Assembly: GCF_000014865.1 (NCBI RefSeq)
Contig: NC_008576.1
Location: 463,501-527,500 of the forward strand
Direction: 5' to 3'
Origin: Magnetococcus marinus MC-1
GTDB lineage: Bacteria; Pseudomonadota; Magnetococcia; Magnetococcales; Magnetococcaceae
Length of the DNA: 64,000 bases
Part shown: one piece after another, positions 43,650 to 54,063 of the stretch
Position numbering within the stretch: position 1 is the first letter of the stretch
How the letters are laid out: each line of letters begins with the position of its first letter
Notes under the pieces: model-generated
Told to the model about the DNA's origin: nothing
Seen by the model: the letters and a program-made list of their open reading frames with translations, nothing else
The model's database searches: none
Translations under genes and position numbers: made by a program

Positions 43650-46331
43650 CTAGGATTGGTTGGTTTCTAGCGCAGGTAGATGGTGGTGTAGCGCTTTGAA
43701 AAGGGTGTCTCGCTTAATCGGTTTGGTCAAAAAATCATCGCAACCCGCCGCCATGGCATTTTGATGGTCACTGGCCATGGCGTGGGCGGTTAAAGCCACA
43801 ATAGGGGTGTGTGGCCGCTGCTCACGCCGCTCCTGCTTGCGAATGTGGCGTGTGGCGGTTAAACCGTCCATGAGCGGCATCTGGATATCCATTAATACCA
43901 GATCATAGTGGTTTTGTTGCCACTTTTCGATGGCTTCTAGACCGTTACTGGCGAAATCTAGAATATACGGAGATTTTTTAAGATAGGTGCGAATCAGCAG
44001 CCGATTGTCTTCGCTATCCTCCACCACCAACACGTTTGCCTGGGTAAGTAGGGGTGTTGCTCCCTCGGTATGCCCCACGAATGGGGTCTGGTAGAGGGAT
44101 GATGTGTCAGAAATGCCCTTTAATAACGGATAGATCTGCTCAGCTTGAACCGGAGTGTTAAGGTAGTGTATGCCCAATGGTGTGGTGCGGTCCAGCAGGG
44201 AACCCCTGACTTTGTTGGTTAGAATAACCGTGCGTTTGGCCAGCTTGGGATAGTGGGCCAGGTGTTGTTCCAAATGGTTTAAGCCGGCGCTATTGAGGGT
44301 ACCGCAGTTCATGACGATACCATCCAGCGATGCGTCCAACTGGGCCAAACAGGCCGTGGGTTGGCGACAATCTCCCCCTAGAATAACGGTTGCACCCGCC
44401 TGCTCAAGCAGCGTTTGCATGCGGTCGCGGTTTTCTACATCGCTGTGTATCAGTAAAATTCGCTGCTGCTGTAAGAGGGTGGCGGGGGGCGGGTATAGGG
44501 GTTCCAGTACATCCCATCTGGCGGTGACAGGCAGGGTGAAAAAGAAGTGGCTACCTTTACCCAACTGACTATCAACCCCAATTTTACCCCCCATCATCTC
44601 CACCAAGCGCTTAGAGATGGTAAGCCCCAAACCACTGCCCCCATAACGGCGGGTGATGGAGCCATCGGATTGGGTGAACGCATCAAAAATTAGGGATTGC
44701 TTCTCTTGGGCGATGCCAATACCAGTATCCTTCACCGAGATACGGATCCAACTGGCCACCGGCGTTTCTAACCGCTCGGTTTCAACACGAATAAGCCCCT
44801 GTTCGGTAAATTTAATGGCGTTGCCCAGCAGGTTAAACAGCACTTGCCGAACGCGCCTGAGGTCGCCATGCATAAGGGTGGGCAAAGTGTCGGGTAGGTT
44901 GCACTCAATGGGCAAGCCCTGCTGGTTGGCGGTAATGGTGTTGACTTCCACGACGCTGTGAATAAGACCCACTAGGTCATACGGTGCGTGTTCCAGTTGA
45001 AATTCACCGGCTTCAATCTTAGAGAGATCCAGCACATCGTTGATCAAATCCAAAAGCGTATGCGCCGCCTGCTGAGAGACCATGGCATAGTGTTTTTGCT
45101 CGGTGGTTAAAGGGTCATCCAGCAATACCTCGCCCATGCCGATGATGGCATTGAGCGGGGTGCGAATCTCATGGCTAATGACCGCCAAAAAATCACTCTT
45201 GGCACGGCTGGCAGATTCCGCCCGCTCTGTGGTGGTACGCAGGCGCCGCTCTAAATCCTTCTGCGCACTAATATCCAGCAGAAAGCCCCCTAAGTGGGTA
45301 AACGTCCCCGGTTTATCGCCGGATAGGGGCGAGGACATATCCCGTACCCAAACCGTACGGCCATCTGCCGCAAGCATGCGGTACTCCATACTATGTTCCC
45401 TAGGCTGGGCCAGAATACGCTCCATACTGGTTAGGGTGGCAAGGCGGTCGTCGGGATGAATGCGGCTCTGCCATACCGCCAGATCTAACCAGCTTTCAGG
45501 GGGGTAACCGAGCAAAGTGTAGATTTGGGGGCTGATATACTCCAAACGTTTTTTCGTCAGGTTAAGGCGCCAACCCACCGCCCGGGTGGACTCTAATAAT
45601 GTGCGCAGGCTCTCTTCACGGCTTTTGAAATCCTGATAGACGGTGCGAATTTTATGATGCATGCCCAATAGGGCATCGGTAATGGTGTCCAACTCGTCGG
45701 TGTGATGGGAAGGCGCACGTAATACAATGGAGTCAGGTGGGGGCTGCTCCAGATCCACACTACTGGCATAGTGGGCCAACTGGCCCAGATAGCGGATCAC
45801 CCACAGGTGAAACAGCAGCAGCAGTAATAAAGCGACCGCAGTGATTTTTAGCGCATTGCTGGCAAGCATAAAGGGGATACTGTGGATAAGCCTTGCACGG
45901 ACCCGATCGACACTGGCAACCACCCGCAGTGAACCAAGCTCCTGAATGGTGTCGCCATAAGGGTAGTTCAAGGGAAAATGGCGGGTAATGTAGTGAGCCG
46001 AGCTCACAATGCCGCGATACCACTGCATGGTGCCTTCGACAAAGATCGCCGCCTGATCCAGATCTGGCAGCTGCATGATGCCCTCTAAATGAAGCCTGAT
46101 CTGCTCATTGTCCTCTACCCACACCGCATGGGAGAGGGCTTTAAGACGGCTCTGCTGGACCATTTCTAAACTGCTTTGAATACGGTTAATCCCGCCTTGA
46201 TAATCATCATACAGTTGGAACCCGGTAGCCAGCAGGGTGATCAAGGAACTGACACCGATCATCACGAGGGTCAAGCGCCGTCCAATAGGTCGATCCACCT
46301 TGCGGGGCTGGTTGTGGTGAAAAACGCTCAC
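43650..46331 (-). CDS. Hybrid sensor histidine kinase with two receiver-like domains
   Basis: An 893-residue membrane kinase. Membrane segments at about 22-42 and 160-180 enclose a periplasmic loop; then a HAMP-like linker, a PAS domain ([17 protein letters not shown]), HisKA with [17 protein letters not shown], HATPase ([28 protein letters not shown]), a first receiver-like domain without typical acidic residues, and a C-terminal receiver ([13 protein letters not shown]; phospho-Asp in [18 protein letters not shown]). BarA/EvgS-like layout. The GTG start overlaps the upstream binding-protein stop by four bases, so they form a sensing pair. Confidence 0.93.
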   Translation of the reverse strand: MSVFHHNQPRKVDRPIGRRLTLVMIGVSSLITLLATGFQLYDDYQGGINRIQSSLEMVQQSRLKALSHAVWVEDNEQIRLHLEGIMQLPDLDQAAIFVEGTMQWYRGIVSSAHYITRHFPLNYPYGDTIQELGSLRVVASVDRVRARLIHSIPFMLASNALKITAVALLLLLLFHLWVIRYLGQLAHYASSVDLEQPPPDSIVLRAPSHHTDELDTITDALLGMHHKIRTVYQDFKSREESLRTLLESTRAVGWRLNLTKKRLEYISPQIYTLLGYPPESWLDLAVWQSRIHPDDRLATLTSMERILAQPREHSMEYRMLAADGRTVWVRDMSSPLSGDKPGTFTHLGGFLLDISAQKDLERRLRTTTERAESASRAKSDFLAVISHEIRTPLNAIIGMGEVLLDDPLTTEQKHYAMVSQQAAHTLLDLINDVLDLSKIEAGEFQLEHAPYDLVGLIHSVVEVNTITANQQGLPIECNLPDTLPTLMHGDLRRVRQVLFNLLGNAIKFTEQGLIRVETERLETPVASWIRISVKDTGIGIAQEKQSLIFDAFTQSDGSITRRYGGSGLGLTISKRLVEMMGGKIGVDSQLGKGSHFFFTLPVTARWDVLEPLYPPPATLLQQQRILLIHSDVENRDRMQTLLEQAGATVILGGDCRQPTACLAQLDASLDGIVMNCGTLNSAGLNHLEQHLAHYPKLAKRTVILTNKVRGSLLDRTTPLGIHYLNTPVQAEQIYPLLKGISDTSSLYQTPFVGHTEGATPLLTQANVLVVEDSEDNRLLIRTYLKKSPYILDFASNGLEAIEKWQQNHYDLVLMDIQMPLMDGLTATRHIRKQERREQRPHTPIVALTAHAMASDHQNAMAAGCDDFLTKPIKRDTLFKALHHHLPALETNQS

Positions 46332-47227
46332 GGCGTTACAATCGGTGCGATGAGGGGTTGTAAAGTGTGCGCAAAGATTGCCTGGTAAGTGCCATCTTGT
46401 TTCATCTGTTGCAGGGTAGCGGCCAGGGGTTTGACTAAATCACGATGGTTACGGTGTAGAAAAAGATACATGGGCTGGCTGGCCAATGGCGGGTTGACCA
46501 AATAGAGCGGCTGCATGCCGATTTGGCTAGCCGCAGCGAGCCCTTGCCACTTCTCCACCACCACCACATCAACCCTATTTTTGGCCAACAGCGTCAACAA
46601 CTGAACGCTATCTTGGGTGCGTACGGTGGACTTGGTGGTGCGAATGGCATGATCGAGAATGATCCAGCCACGATTATAGGCAACATGGTAGGGGGCCAGC
46701 TCCGCCCAGCTATGGGGTTGCATCGAAGGGGTGCGGGTAAAGGCAGAAAAATCCCAGGCCATGATGGATTCAGGCACCGCAACAAGATTAGACAGATGGG
46801 CATCTTCCAACAGGCTGGCAATACGGCCGACTGTGCCATCATCCACACCACGGTTGGCCATGTGCAGGGAGGGTTTGCCCGCCAGATGCGTCAAAGAGAT
46901 ACGTAGGTTCTGTCGGCAAAAGGCCTCCAGCGTAAGCAAATCCTGAAAACCAGTAAAGCTATCATTACTTAAAGGGTTTGACGAAGTGGTGTTTAAGCGC
47001 AAGCTGGCTTTAAGGGTATGCCATTTTTCGCCACATAGACAAGGAGCTGGGTGGTGTTCGGTTAAAGCGGAGTGATCGCCGTCCAAGTGCTGAAAAGCGT
47101 CCATTCCCGCGCAAAAGTCGTAGAATGGGCTGTCCATTGGTATCTGTAGAATATCATGAGCTTGGGCACTGGAAAACAGTGCCACAGCATAGAAAAAACT
47201 AAGCAGATAACCCAATGCTAACCGCAT
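46328..47227 (-). CDS. Periplasmic substrate-binding protein (SBP family 3-like)
   Basis: A 299-residue protein with a signal peptide (MRLALGYLLSFFYAVAL... cut near AQA-HD). It resembles family 3 solute-binding proteins of the kind that lack a transporter (ENRVDVVVVEKWQ-like hinge segment, here NRVDVVVVEKWQGLAA; YLFLHRNHRDLVKPLAATL near the end). ATG 47227 has GGAGG eight bases upstream; a GTG at 47236 is too close to it. It overlaps the hybrid kinase start (GTGA), so it probably presents a ligand to that kinase. Ligand unknown. Confidence 0.82.
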   Translation of the reverse strand: MRLALGYLLSFFYAVALFSSAQAHDILQIPMDSPFYDFCAGMDAFQHLDGDHSALTEHHPAPCLCGEKWHTLKASLRLNTTSSNPLSNDSFTGFQDLLTLEAFCRQNLRISLTHLAGKPSLHMANRGVDDGTVGRIASLLEDAHLSNLVAVPESIMAWDFSAFTRTPSMQPHSWAELAPYHVAYNRGWIILDHAIRTTKSTVRTQDSVQLLTLLAKNRVDVVVVEKWQGLAAASQIGMQPLYLVNPPLASQPMYLFLHRNHRDLVKPLAATLQQMKQDGTYQAIFAHTLQPLIAPIVTP

Positions 47228-47312
47228 GGACCACACCTCCTGCTTTCACTCTAACAGAATCTGCGGTGAAATGGCTAATGCGCAATCTTTTGTAAGAAGC
47301 AGAACAGCTCGG

Positions 47313-49073
47313 TTAGAACGTGGAAAATGAGTGATAGCTCACCCACGGATCGGTGCAGGTGTGTAGGGAAAGTACGCTTTGTTCCCCCTGTAAGGCATTG
47401 CCAACGCGCATCTGCTGGGCCTGTTGTAGATCTGCTAGGCTAAGGGAACGGGGTGTGGCACCATAGTGGGCCAAAGCATGACGCCGCCAGAGGCTATCCA
47501 ATAGGCCATCCTGTAAGGGTGGGGCGTACCACTGCCCATGGCATTGCAGCAGTATGGCGCGGATGGCGCACTCGGTAACATGGCCGTGGGTATTCACAAA
47601 CAGGACATCATCAAAACCCTGGGCGCGGGCTTGGCTGAGGGCTTCATTAAAAAGGGTGCGGCGGCTGGTTTTATAGCGCAGCAAGGGATCTTCGCCATCC
47701 ACCGCATGGGGGTAGATCCACAATTTAAGACCATGCTGCGGCTGGGGTCGTGGTGGCGTGGTATATTCTAGAAAGCCGCTACTGTGTAAGGCCAGCCTGA
47801 CCATGTGAGGCTTTTGGACGAGGGCGGTATCCACCAAATCCTGGGCAGTCTGGGCGTTAAAGGGGATGCCCAATGCCGCCGCCGCGTGCCGCATGCGTGC
47901 CATATGCTGGGTTCGCCAGGGAATCATACCAGCGTCTGCCACGCCCATGGTTTCAATTAAGCCCGGTGCCTCTAGGGTAGGCGGGTTGGTAAGAAACCCC
48001 CCTTTGTGGGCCAACTCCTGCCACTCGTCCAGGGGTTGCGAATCCGCCACAATGCCGCCCCCCAAGCCAAGCAGTGGCGGGGTGTGGCCCTGCTGCTCTA
48101 GGGTACGAATGGCCACATTAAACAGCGCCTCACCACCAGGGCGAATGACCCCTACACAGCCGGTGTAGAGGCTACGGGGTTGGGGCTCAAGGCTTTTGAT
48201 GATCTCCATGGTGCGTTTTTTTGGGGCGCCGGTAATGGAGGCCGCTGGAAAGAGCGCTTCAAACAGGTGGGCCAGATCCAACCCCTCGCGCAGACGCCCC
48301 TCCACCCGGCTTTCAAGATGGTGTACCGTGGCAAAACTGCGGCGGTTTTTTAGGTGGGGTACCCGAATGGTGCCTGTCTCACAAACGCGGCCCAAATCAT
48401 TGCGGGCCATATCCACAATCATAATATGTTCGGCGGCATCCTTGCTGGCTTGGCTGAGTGCCATGGCCAGTTGCTGATCCTCAGCTAGGGTCTCACCACG
48501 GGGGCGGGTGCCTTTGATGGGTGCGGTGGTCACAAGCGAACCCTGCCGGTGGAGGAACAGTTCGGGGGAGAGAGAGGCCACGCTGGTCCCAGGGCTCTCC
48601 AGCCAGATGGCATAGGGGAAACGATAACGCGCCTGCCGATCTAAAAAGAGATCCAACAAGGTACCCTCAAAGTGGGGCAGGGCGCGCACCGTGTGGTTCA
48701 CCTGATAGGTGTCCCCCGCATGGATAAAGTCCAGTATGCGCTTCAGATCTTGGTCATACCGCGCTTGCTGGATTAAGAGCTCCAGGGTGACTGGGGGCGG
48801 GGTGGGCAGGTGGGGGTAACAGGCTGGCTGGGGGGGCGCATAACAGCCAAACCAAGCCAAGGGTTGCGTGGTGGGGTGCACCGGCAGATCCCAGGCGCAG
48901 GCGGCCTCGTAACGCACATAACCAGCAACCCAGTGGCCTTGATGCGCCTGGACATCGGCCCAACGCAACAGCGGGGCCACCTGCTCGGCCTGCTCCGCTT
49001 GGCGCTGGGCAAAGGGTTTATCAAACTGTAAGGGCTGGCCCCAGGGGGCAACATCGACCCAGAGTGCAGGCAT
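47313..49073 (-). CDS. pabB: Aminodeoxychorismate synthase I / lyase fusion (PabB-PabC)
   Basis: A 586-residue bifunctional enzyme. Residues 1-330 are chorismate-binding PabB (LSPELFLHRQGS; the PIKGTRPRG segment with the PabB-type lysine; VDMARNDLGRVCE; FPAASITGAPKKRTMEII; YTGCVGVI). The remaining 240 residues are a PLP-dependent class IV lyase like PabC (HMARMRHAAAALG; TSRRTLFNEALSQA; VTECAIRAILL; DGLLDSLWRRHAL). Together they convert chorismate plus ammonia to 4-aminobenzoate for folate, linking it to folP at the other end of the window. PabA is not in view. Confidence 0.93.
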   Translation of the reverse strand: MPALWVDVAPWGQPLQFDKPFAQRQAEQAEQVAPLLRWADVQAHQGHWVAGYVRYEAACAWDLPVHPTTQPLAWFGCYAPPQPACYPHLPTPPPVTLELLIQQARYDQDLKRILDFIHAGDTYQVNHTVRALPHFEGTLLDLFLDRQARYRFPYAIWLESPGTSVASLSPELFLHRQGSLVTTAPIKGTRPRGETLAEDQQLAMALSQASKDAAEHIMIVDMARNDLGRVCETGTIRVPHLKNRRSFATVHHLESRVEGRLREGLDLAHLFEALFPAASITGAPKKRTMEIIKSLEPQPRSLYTGCVGVIRPGGEALFNVAIRTLEQQGHTPPLLGLGGGIVADSQPLDEWQELAHKGGFLTNPPTLEAPGLIETMGVADAGMIPWRTQHMARMRHAAAALGIPFNAQTAQDLVDTALVQKPHMVRLALHSSGFLEYTTPPRPQPQHGLKLWIYPHAVDGEDPLLRYKTSRRTLFNEALSQARAQGFDDVLFVNTHGHVTECAIRAILLQCHGQWYAPPLQDGLLDSLWRRHALAHYGATPRSLSLADLQQAQQMRVGNALQGEQSVLSLHTCTDPWVSYHSFSTF

Positions 49074-49210
49074 GGCAATGTTGTGTAGGGTTAGGGTGAG
49101 TGATGCCGGCTAGTATGGCAGAGGCCAACCCCGCTGCCAATGGGTGAGATGGCAGGGCTGATGAGCGGCTGCCCGATGCAAGGCGGTGGGGCAGGGGAAT
49201 GCCGAGATGG

Positions 49211-49245
49211 AAAAGGCCGGTTCAAGGATGTTGAACCGGCCTTTT
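49211..49245 (-). terminator. Terminator after the sdh operon
   Basis: A perfect 15-bp stem (AAAAGGCCGGTTCAA / TTGAACCGGCCTTTT) with a 5-base loop lies about 30 bases beyond the stop of the third sdh gene. It is near-symmetric and could act in both directions. Confidence 0.88.
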
Positions 49246-49273
49246 CGCACACACACATGAGCCTCGTCGCTGC

Positions 49274-50161
49274 TTACAGCACACCACGGGCAACCAACTG
49301 GGGACGGGGGCTAACGTGCAGGCGGTTAAGACCCAGACGTTTTTCATCCAACCCCATGGCACATCCGAGCAACTGGGCAAAGTTCATCTCGGGCAGGCCA
49401 ACCTTTTTACCCACACTCTTTTCGGCAATACCCTGGTAAGAGCCCATGGCCATGTCGCACAGGGTGCAGGGGGTGATCATTACATCGGCCCCGGCCTCCT
49501 TGGCGGAGGTGGTGTTGTTAAACACCATCTGCCGCATCTCTTTTGCGTCGGAGAGCATGACATGGAAACCACAGCACTTATCCCGTCCGTCAAAACGCAC
49601 CGGATTGCCCCCCATCAACTCAATGAGGGTCTCCAGATGTTTGGCCTTCTCGCCCGCTTCGGCCTCAAAAATCTCCGCCGGCCGTAACGAATGACAGCCA
49701 TAGAAGGGGGCAACCCGCAGACCATTGAGGGGCTTTTTAATCTTGCTTTTCAGCACATCCGCCTCAACATCATCCACCATTACCCAAGCCAAATGCTTGA
49801 TCTTAACGGTGCCCTTATAGGGGGCCACACCACTCTTTTTTAACACCTCATTGATGCTGTCCAACAGCTCGTCATCATTTTTAAGACGATGGTTGGCCTG
49901 ACTGAGGGTCTGCAAACAGGTGTTGCAGATGGTGGCGATATCCATGCCCATCTCTTCGGCTTCGACAAAGATACGGGCCGCTACTGCCAGGGCAAAGGCA
50001 GGTTTGGTTTCACGCAGACTCACCGCACCGCAGCAGGTGGCTTTTTTCATACGGTGCAGCTTAATGCCCAACTCTTCACACACCGCTTCAGCGGCCCAAT
50101 CGGCCTCCTTTTGGGTCTGTTGAGCGGCACAGCCGATATAGTAAGCAAAATTCATCGTCAT
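49274..50161 (-). CDS. sdhE: Succinate dehydrogenase third subunit, HdrB-like (SdhE type)
   Basis: A 295-residue protein with two CCG domains as in heterodisulfide reductase subunit B. First set: YYIGCAAQQ, KATCCGAVS, ATICNTCLQ. Second set: APFYGCHSL, DKCCGFHVM, ITPCTLCDMA. Family knowledge: this subunit replaces the membrane cytochromes of classical SdhCD in E-type succinate:quinone reductases. No membrane helix is visible. Start at ATG 50161, with GGAGG eight bases upstream; ATGs at 50167 and 50155 are in frame. Last gene of the sdhA-sdhB-sdhE operon. Not the flavinylation factor also named SdhE. Confidence 0.87.
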   Translation of the reverse strand: MTMNFAYYIGCAAQQTQKEADWAAEAVCEELGIKLHRMKKATCCGAVSLRETKPAFALAVAARIFVEAEEMGMDIATICNTCLQTLSQANHRLKNDDELLDSINEVLKKSGVAPYKGTVKIKHLAWVMVDDVEADVLKSKIKKPLNGLRVAPFYGCHSLRPAEIFEAEAGEKAKHLETLIELMGGNPVRFDGRDKCCGFHVMLSDAKEMRQMVFNNTTSAKEAGADVMITPCTLCDMAMGSYQGIAEKSVGKKVGLPEMNFAQLLGCAMGLDEKRLGLNRLHVSPRPQLVARGVL

Positions 50162-50176
50162 TAGCATTTCCTCCGA

Positions 50177-51163
50177 TCACTCAGGAACGGCATTTTCAGC
50201 TTTGGTTTCTACGTCAAGTGGATTTTTTTCCAACGCGTCGTAGATCGCCTGTACCTCACCAAGATTGGCAATCTTGTGGGGGAAGGGCGAAGGAATTTTA
50301 CCCTTTTTGGCCAAGTGCAGCGCAGCGCCCATCTCACCCAAGGCACCCAATACCCCCAGGGTGCGGTTTAGAATAAACGCTTCGTTCAAGCTGCCGTTGC
50401 TGGTGATATCACCATGAAACGCCTGGGCATGTTTGGCCCCATAGCCGCTGACATTGCCGGCATCCATCGCACGGGTACGTAGCTTGACGATGGCCTCCAT
50501 GGGTTTAACATCCTTGGGGCAGACCATCACGCACATGGTGCAGCGCGAACAGGACCAGATGCCGTGATCTTGCGAGAGCACCCGCAGCCGCTCCCGTTTG
50601 TTCCCCTCGCGGGGGTCGGAGACAAACCGGAACGCCTTCGCCAGCGCCGCTGGACCGATAAACGCATCGGAGACCTCGGCCATGGTGCAGTCGGAGAAGC
50701 AGCAGGCGCACATGATGCACTGGGTCACATGGTTAACCTGATCAAAGGCGGTATCATTGACCTCGGTTGCGCTCTCAGCCCCCTCTTGTAGGTAGGGTTT
50801 GATCTGATGCACTTTGTTGAAAAATTTGGTGATGTCCACCACCAAATCCTTGAGCACCGGCGAGTTTTGCTGGGGGGCAATTTGCACGGTGTTATTTTCG
50901 TCCACCACTTCACCAATCTGGGTTTTACAGGCCAGACGGGTTTTGCCACCAATGCGCATGGCGCAAGAGCCGCAGATGGCCGAACGACAGGACTGACGGA
51001 AAGTGAGTGAGCCGTCCTGATTGCCTTTAACATCTTCTAGCAGGTTGAGAACGGGGGTCAAAGGGGTGGCCTTGACCTGGAACTCGTCCCATTTGGTTTC
51101 CAGTGTGCCGTCATCGCGGCGCACGTTGCGTTGAATGCGCAGGGTGTAAACCTGATCGCTCAT
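50177..51163 (-). CDS. sdhB: Succinate dehydrogenase/fumarate reductase iron-sulfur subunit
   Basis: A 328-residue protein. An N-terminal 2Fe-2S ferredoxin domain (SCRSAICGSCAMRIGG, CKTQIG) precedes a C-terminal part with 4Fe-4S and 3Fe-4S ligands (CIMCACCFSDCT; CSRCTMCVMVCPKDV). It passes electrons from SdhA towards the third subunit and quinone. The C-terminus is extended by about 80 residues past the last cluster, longer than classical SdhB. Spacing to both neighbours is under 20 bases. Confidence 0.94.
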   Translation of the reverse strand: MSDQVYTLRIQRNVRRDDGTLETKWDEFQVKATPLTPVLNLLEDVKGNQDGSLTFRQSCRSAICGSCAMRIGGKTRLACKTQIGEVVDENNTVQIAPQQNSPVLKDLVVDITKFFNKVHQIKPYLQEGAESATEVNDTAFDQVNHVTQCIMCACCFSDCTMAEVSDAFIGPAALAKAFRFVSDPREGNKRERLRVLSQDHGIWSCSRCTMCVMVCPKDVKPMEAIVKLRTRAMDAGNVSGYGAKHAQAFHGDITSNGSLNEAFILNRTLGVLGALGEMGAALHLAKKGKIPSPFPHKIANLGEVQAIYDALEKNPLDVETKAENAVPE

Positions 51164-51180
51164 GAGCTACCTCCTTGGGA

Positions 51181-52869
51181 TCAGTAAGACCGCACCGCGA
51201 GTTTATAGGCATCTTTGCCCACGGTACGTACCGCTTCATAAGAGAAGGCGGTGGTCTGGGCATCGTTATCCCACTTGGTTATGGTGTGCTTACGCCAGTT
51301 CTCGTCATCCCGTTCGGGGAAGTCAACACGAGAGTGGGCACCCCGGGACTCGGTGCGGTTGATGGCACCAGCGATGATGGTCTCGGCCAGATCCACCAAG
51401 TTTTGCATCTCCATAGCCCGCAGCAGATCGACATTAAACACTTTGGATTTGTCATCCAAGTGCATGGTGGTGAGATCTTGGCGCAGGGTGGGGATAAGAT
51501 CCGCCGCCTTTTGAATGTTATCTGGGTGACGGAAGACGCTGACATAGGCGTTCATGGACTCACCCAAGCGTTCACGGATCGAGGCCGGGCGCACCCCCTT
51601 GTTAGGACGGTCGACCAGCTGGGCAATGTTATCCTTAACCGCCTGAACTTCGCTTGCGGGCAGGGTCGGCATCTCCATGGAGCCAAGCTTGGCACCCAGT
51701 TCACGACCGGCGATGTAGCCAAACACAATGGTATCCAACAGCGAGTTGCCCCCCAAGCGGTTGGCACCGTGTACGGAGACACAGGCCGACTCACCTGCGG
51801 CCCACAGGCCGGGCAGGATGGTTTCACCATACTTATTGGTACGAATGCCACCCATGGAATAGTGGGCGGTGGGGCGTACTGGAATGGGGGTATAGACTGG
51901 ATCGACCCCCTCTAGGTCACGGGCCAGTTGGCGAACCTGTGGCAGGCGCTCATTAATTTTTTGCGCACCCAAGTGGCGCAGATCCAAGAAGATGGCACCA
52001 TCCACCCCGCGCCCTTCAAGAATTTCGGTCTGTTCCGCCCGGGAAACCACATCGCGGGAGGCCAGCTCCAGCTTATTGGGGGCGTATTTGGTCATGAAGC
52101 GGTCGCCATCTTTATTGATGAGATAGCCCCCTTCACCACGGGCCCCTTCCGTGACCAGAATGCCGGAGTAGCGTAGGCCGGTGGGGTGAAACTGCACAAA
52201 CTCCATATCGCACAGGCTGGCACCGGCCCGGTAGGCCAGGGCCATACCATCGCCAGTGCTGGCGGTGGCATTGGTGCTGGTGAGGAACACCCGCCCATAA
52301 CCACCGGTGCAGAGCAGGGTGACTTTGGCTTGCACACCAAACACCTCACCCTTTTTAATATCGTAGGCCACGACACCGGCGATGCGGCCATCCACATTGG
52401 AGATTTTCAGGATCTGGCACTCTTCGTAGACCCGCACCCCAGCCTTGACCAACTGCTCCCACAGGGTATGCAGCAGCACTTGCCCGGTGCGGTCGGCGGC
52501 GTAGCAGGTGCGGTCGAAGCTGGCGGCCCCAAAGGGGCGTTGCGCAATCAAGCCATCTTCCAGACGGGAGAAGGGGGTGCCCATACGGTCCATTTCCAGC
52601 ACCGAATTGGGGGCCTCTTGGCACATCAGTTCAATGGCATCCTCATCACCGATAAAATCGGACCCTTTTACGGTATCGTAGGCGTGGGATTCCCAGGAGT
52701 CTTTGGGGTTAATGGCTGCGTTAATGCCCCCTTGGGCTGCGCAGGAGTGGCTGCGTAAGGGGTGCACTTTGGAGATGACGGCAACGTCAACCCCCGCTTT
52801 GACCGCTTCAACAGCGGCCCGCATGCCTGCCAATCCCGCACCGACAATAATCAGGTCGTGCTTGTACAT
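51181..52869 (-). CDS. sdhA: Succinate dehydrogenase flavoprotein subunit
   Basis: A 562-residue FAD protein oxidising succinate to fumarate. N-terminal dinucleotide fold [18 protein letters not shown]; the covalent-FAD histidine is in [15 protein letters not shown]; substrate-site segments include [20 protein letters not shown] and [34 protein letters not shown] closes the FAD site. ATG 52869 is chosen; a six-residue extension is possible. It leads the leftward sdhA-sdhB-sdhE operon, promoter in the AT-rich DNA to its right. Confidence 0.96.
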   Translation of the reverse strand: MYKHDLIIVGAGLAGMRAAVEAVKAGVDVAVISKVHPLRSHSCAAQGGINAAINPKDSWESHAYDTVKGSDFIGDEDAIELMCQEAPNSVLEMDRMGTPFSRLEDGLIAQRPFGAASFDRTCYAADRTGQVLLHTLWEQLVKAGVRVYEECQILKISNVDGRIAGVVAYDIKKGEVFGVQAKVTLLCTGGYGRVFLTSTNATASTGDGMALAYRAGASLCDMEFVQFHPTGLRYSGILVTEGARGEGGYLINKDGDRFMTKYAPNKLELASRDVVSRAEQTEILEGRGVDGAIFLDLRHLGAQKINERLPQVRQLARDLEGVDPVYTPIPVRPTAHYSMGGIRTNKYGETILPGLWAAGESACVSVHGANRLGGNSLLDTIVFGYIAGRELGAKLGSMEMPTLPASEVQAVKDNIAQLVDRPNKGVRPASIRERLGESMNAYVSVFRHPDNIQKAADLIPTLRQDLTTMHLDDKSKVFNVDLLRAMEMQNLVDLAETIIAGAINRTESRGAHSRVDFPERDDENWRKHTITKWDNDAQTTAFSYEAVRTVGKDAYKLAVRSY

Positions 52870-54063
52870 AACACCTCCGGTTCTCATCTCCCCACAGTCA
52901 TGCCTGTGGGGTCGAGCATCAAGATCCGCCAGGATGTCGGTGTGGCGGATGGAAAACGCCGAAACGGTCTAGCAAAAACCGATGGCGGGGAATTAAGGTC
53001 TCGATTGTGGCCTGAATAGCGTAGAACACCAAATTTAAAAAACCAATGCCCAGGATTGCTGGGGCTGATACCTGACAGTTGAGGATGTAATGTTTTTTTG
53101 TGCTTTAAAGACAATAAAACATCTTGTCACTGTACTATTTAAAGTGGCTTCCACAACGTATTGGCGCAGTGTGCGCCTGTTGAGAGCAGATAGCAACCCT
53201 TTACTTTATGGAATAATCTAAAAAAGTGATTATAGCTCAACATGTTATTATTCATTATAAATGAGGGGCATTCCCATAATTATTGATGCGGTGTAAGTGA
53301 ATCTGGTAAGAGACGCAAAATCCGTGGGTTGCTGTATGGTGTACGCTGTACATATAAAAATTTTCTCCATTCGCATTGTAACCATTGACCACGCCCTCCC
53401 TGAAGGTGGTGTCGTGAGCAGGGAGGGGCCATGAAGTTCGGCCCTTTTCCCTGGAACAGGTTTTCAGCGTCTGGGTCGCTGAGACGCCGTTTTTCCGGCA
53501 GGTGGAGCGGAAGCTGTGGATACGGCAAAAGGTTGCGGCTCCTACCTGAGAACGGAAACAGCCAGAGATCCTCTGGTAGAGCTTGGTTATGCGCAGGTCG
53601 TTCTTGGCTGGGTTGTTCGAAAAGGGGAGATCGGGGCTGTCCAGGAACAGCAGGAGGCCATGTTCATGGCTACGCAAGCGTTGTCAGAAGGTTTCTGGAG
53701 TTGCTGCGTTTGAGTCTACCCCGTTTGCCTTTGCGGTGGTACTGGTCGGGTGGTGGGCATTCGGTAAAAGGCGAAAGCGGAATGGGTTTGGCTTGGCTGG
53801 AGATTTCTTTAAAATACGCGAAAAACCGTAGCAAGGATTTTTTGTCCGACAGGGCGGTGAATGGATACATTCCATTCACAGAACCGCACAGTACCACAGA
53901 TTGCCCATCGCTGTAGAGTGGGTGCAACGCATGGCGGGAAAATTGCCGATCGGGGTGAACTGTGGTACAAATGGCTGCTTGCCCACCGCTACGGGGCGGC
54001 GCACCCTGTCTCTGGGTGGGTGGAGACTCCCACATCACCGAATAACCGAAAAGTTGGCGATCC
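52870..54063. other. Gene-poor region between sdhA and leuS
   Basis: About 1.2 kb with no intact gene. The left 400 bases are AT-rich and should hold the sdh promoter; the middle is the IS66 remnant listed separately; the right end must hold the leuS promoter. Short frames on the plus strand here have no recognisable protein. Confidence 0.6.
53285..53830 (-). pseudogene. IS66-family transposase remnant (C-terminal part, frameshifted)
   Basis: The minus strand encodes IS66 transposase sequence in two frames. One gives KGKRGRLKRSNSRNLLTTL and stops at 53670; the next gives LLLFLDSPDLPFSNNPAKN and then DLRITKLYQRISGCFRSQ, matching the conserved KRG..KQS..NLL and VPFxNNxAExDLRMxKxxQKISG blocks of the family. 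A one-base deletion near 53672 separates them. The catalytic Glu of the DDE triad (NNxAE) is Lys here (NNPAK, codon 53603-53605). The N-terminal two thirds and the accessory genes are missing. Inactive relic. Confidence 0.82.

Noticed and set aside
53431-53916. 161-codon plus frame opposite the IS66 remnant
   Set aside because: The minus strand has clear transposase motifs; the plus product is Arg/Gly/Trp-rich and unlike any family.
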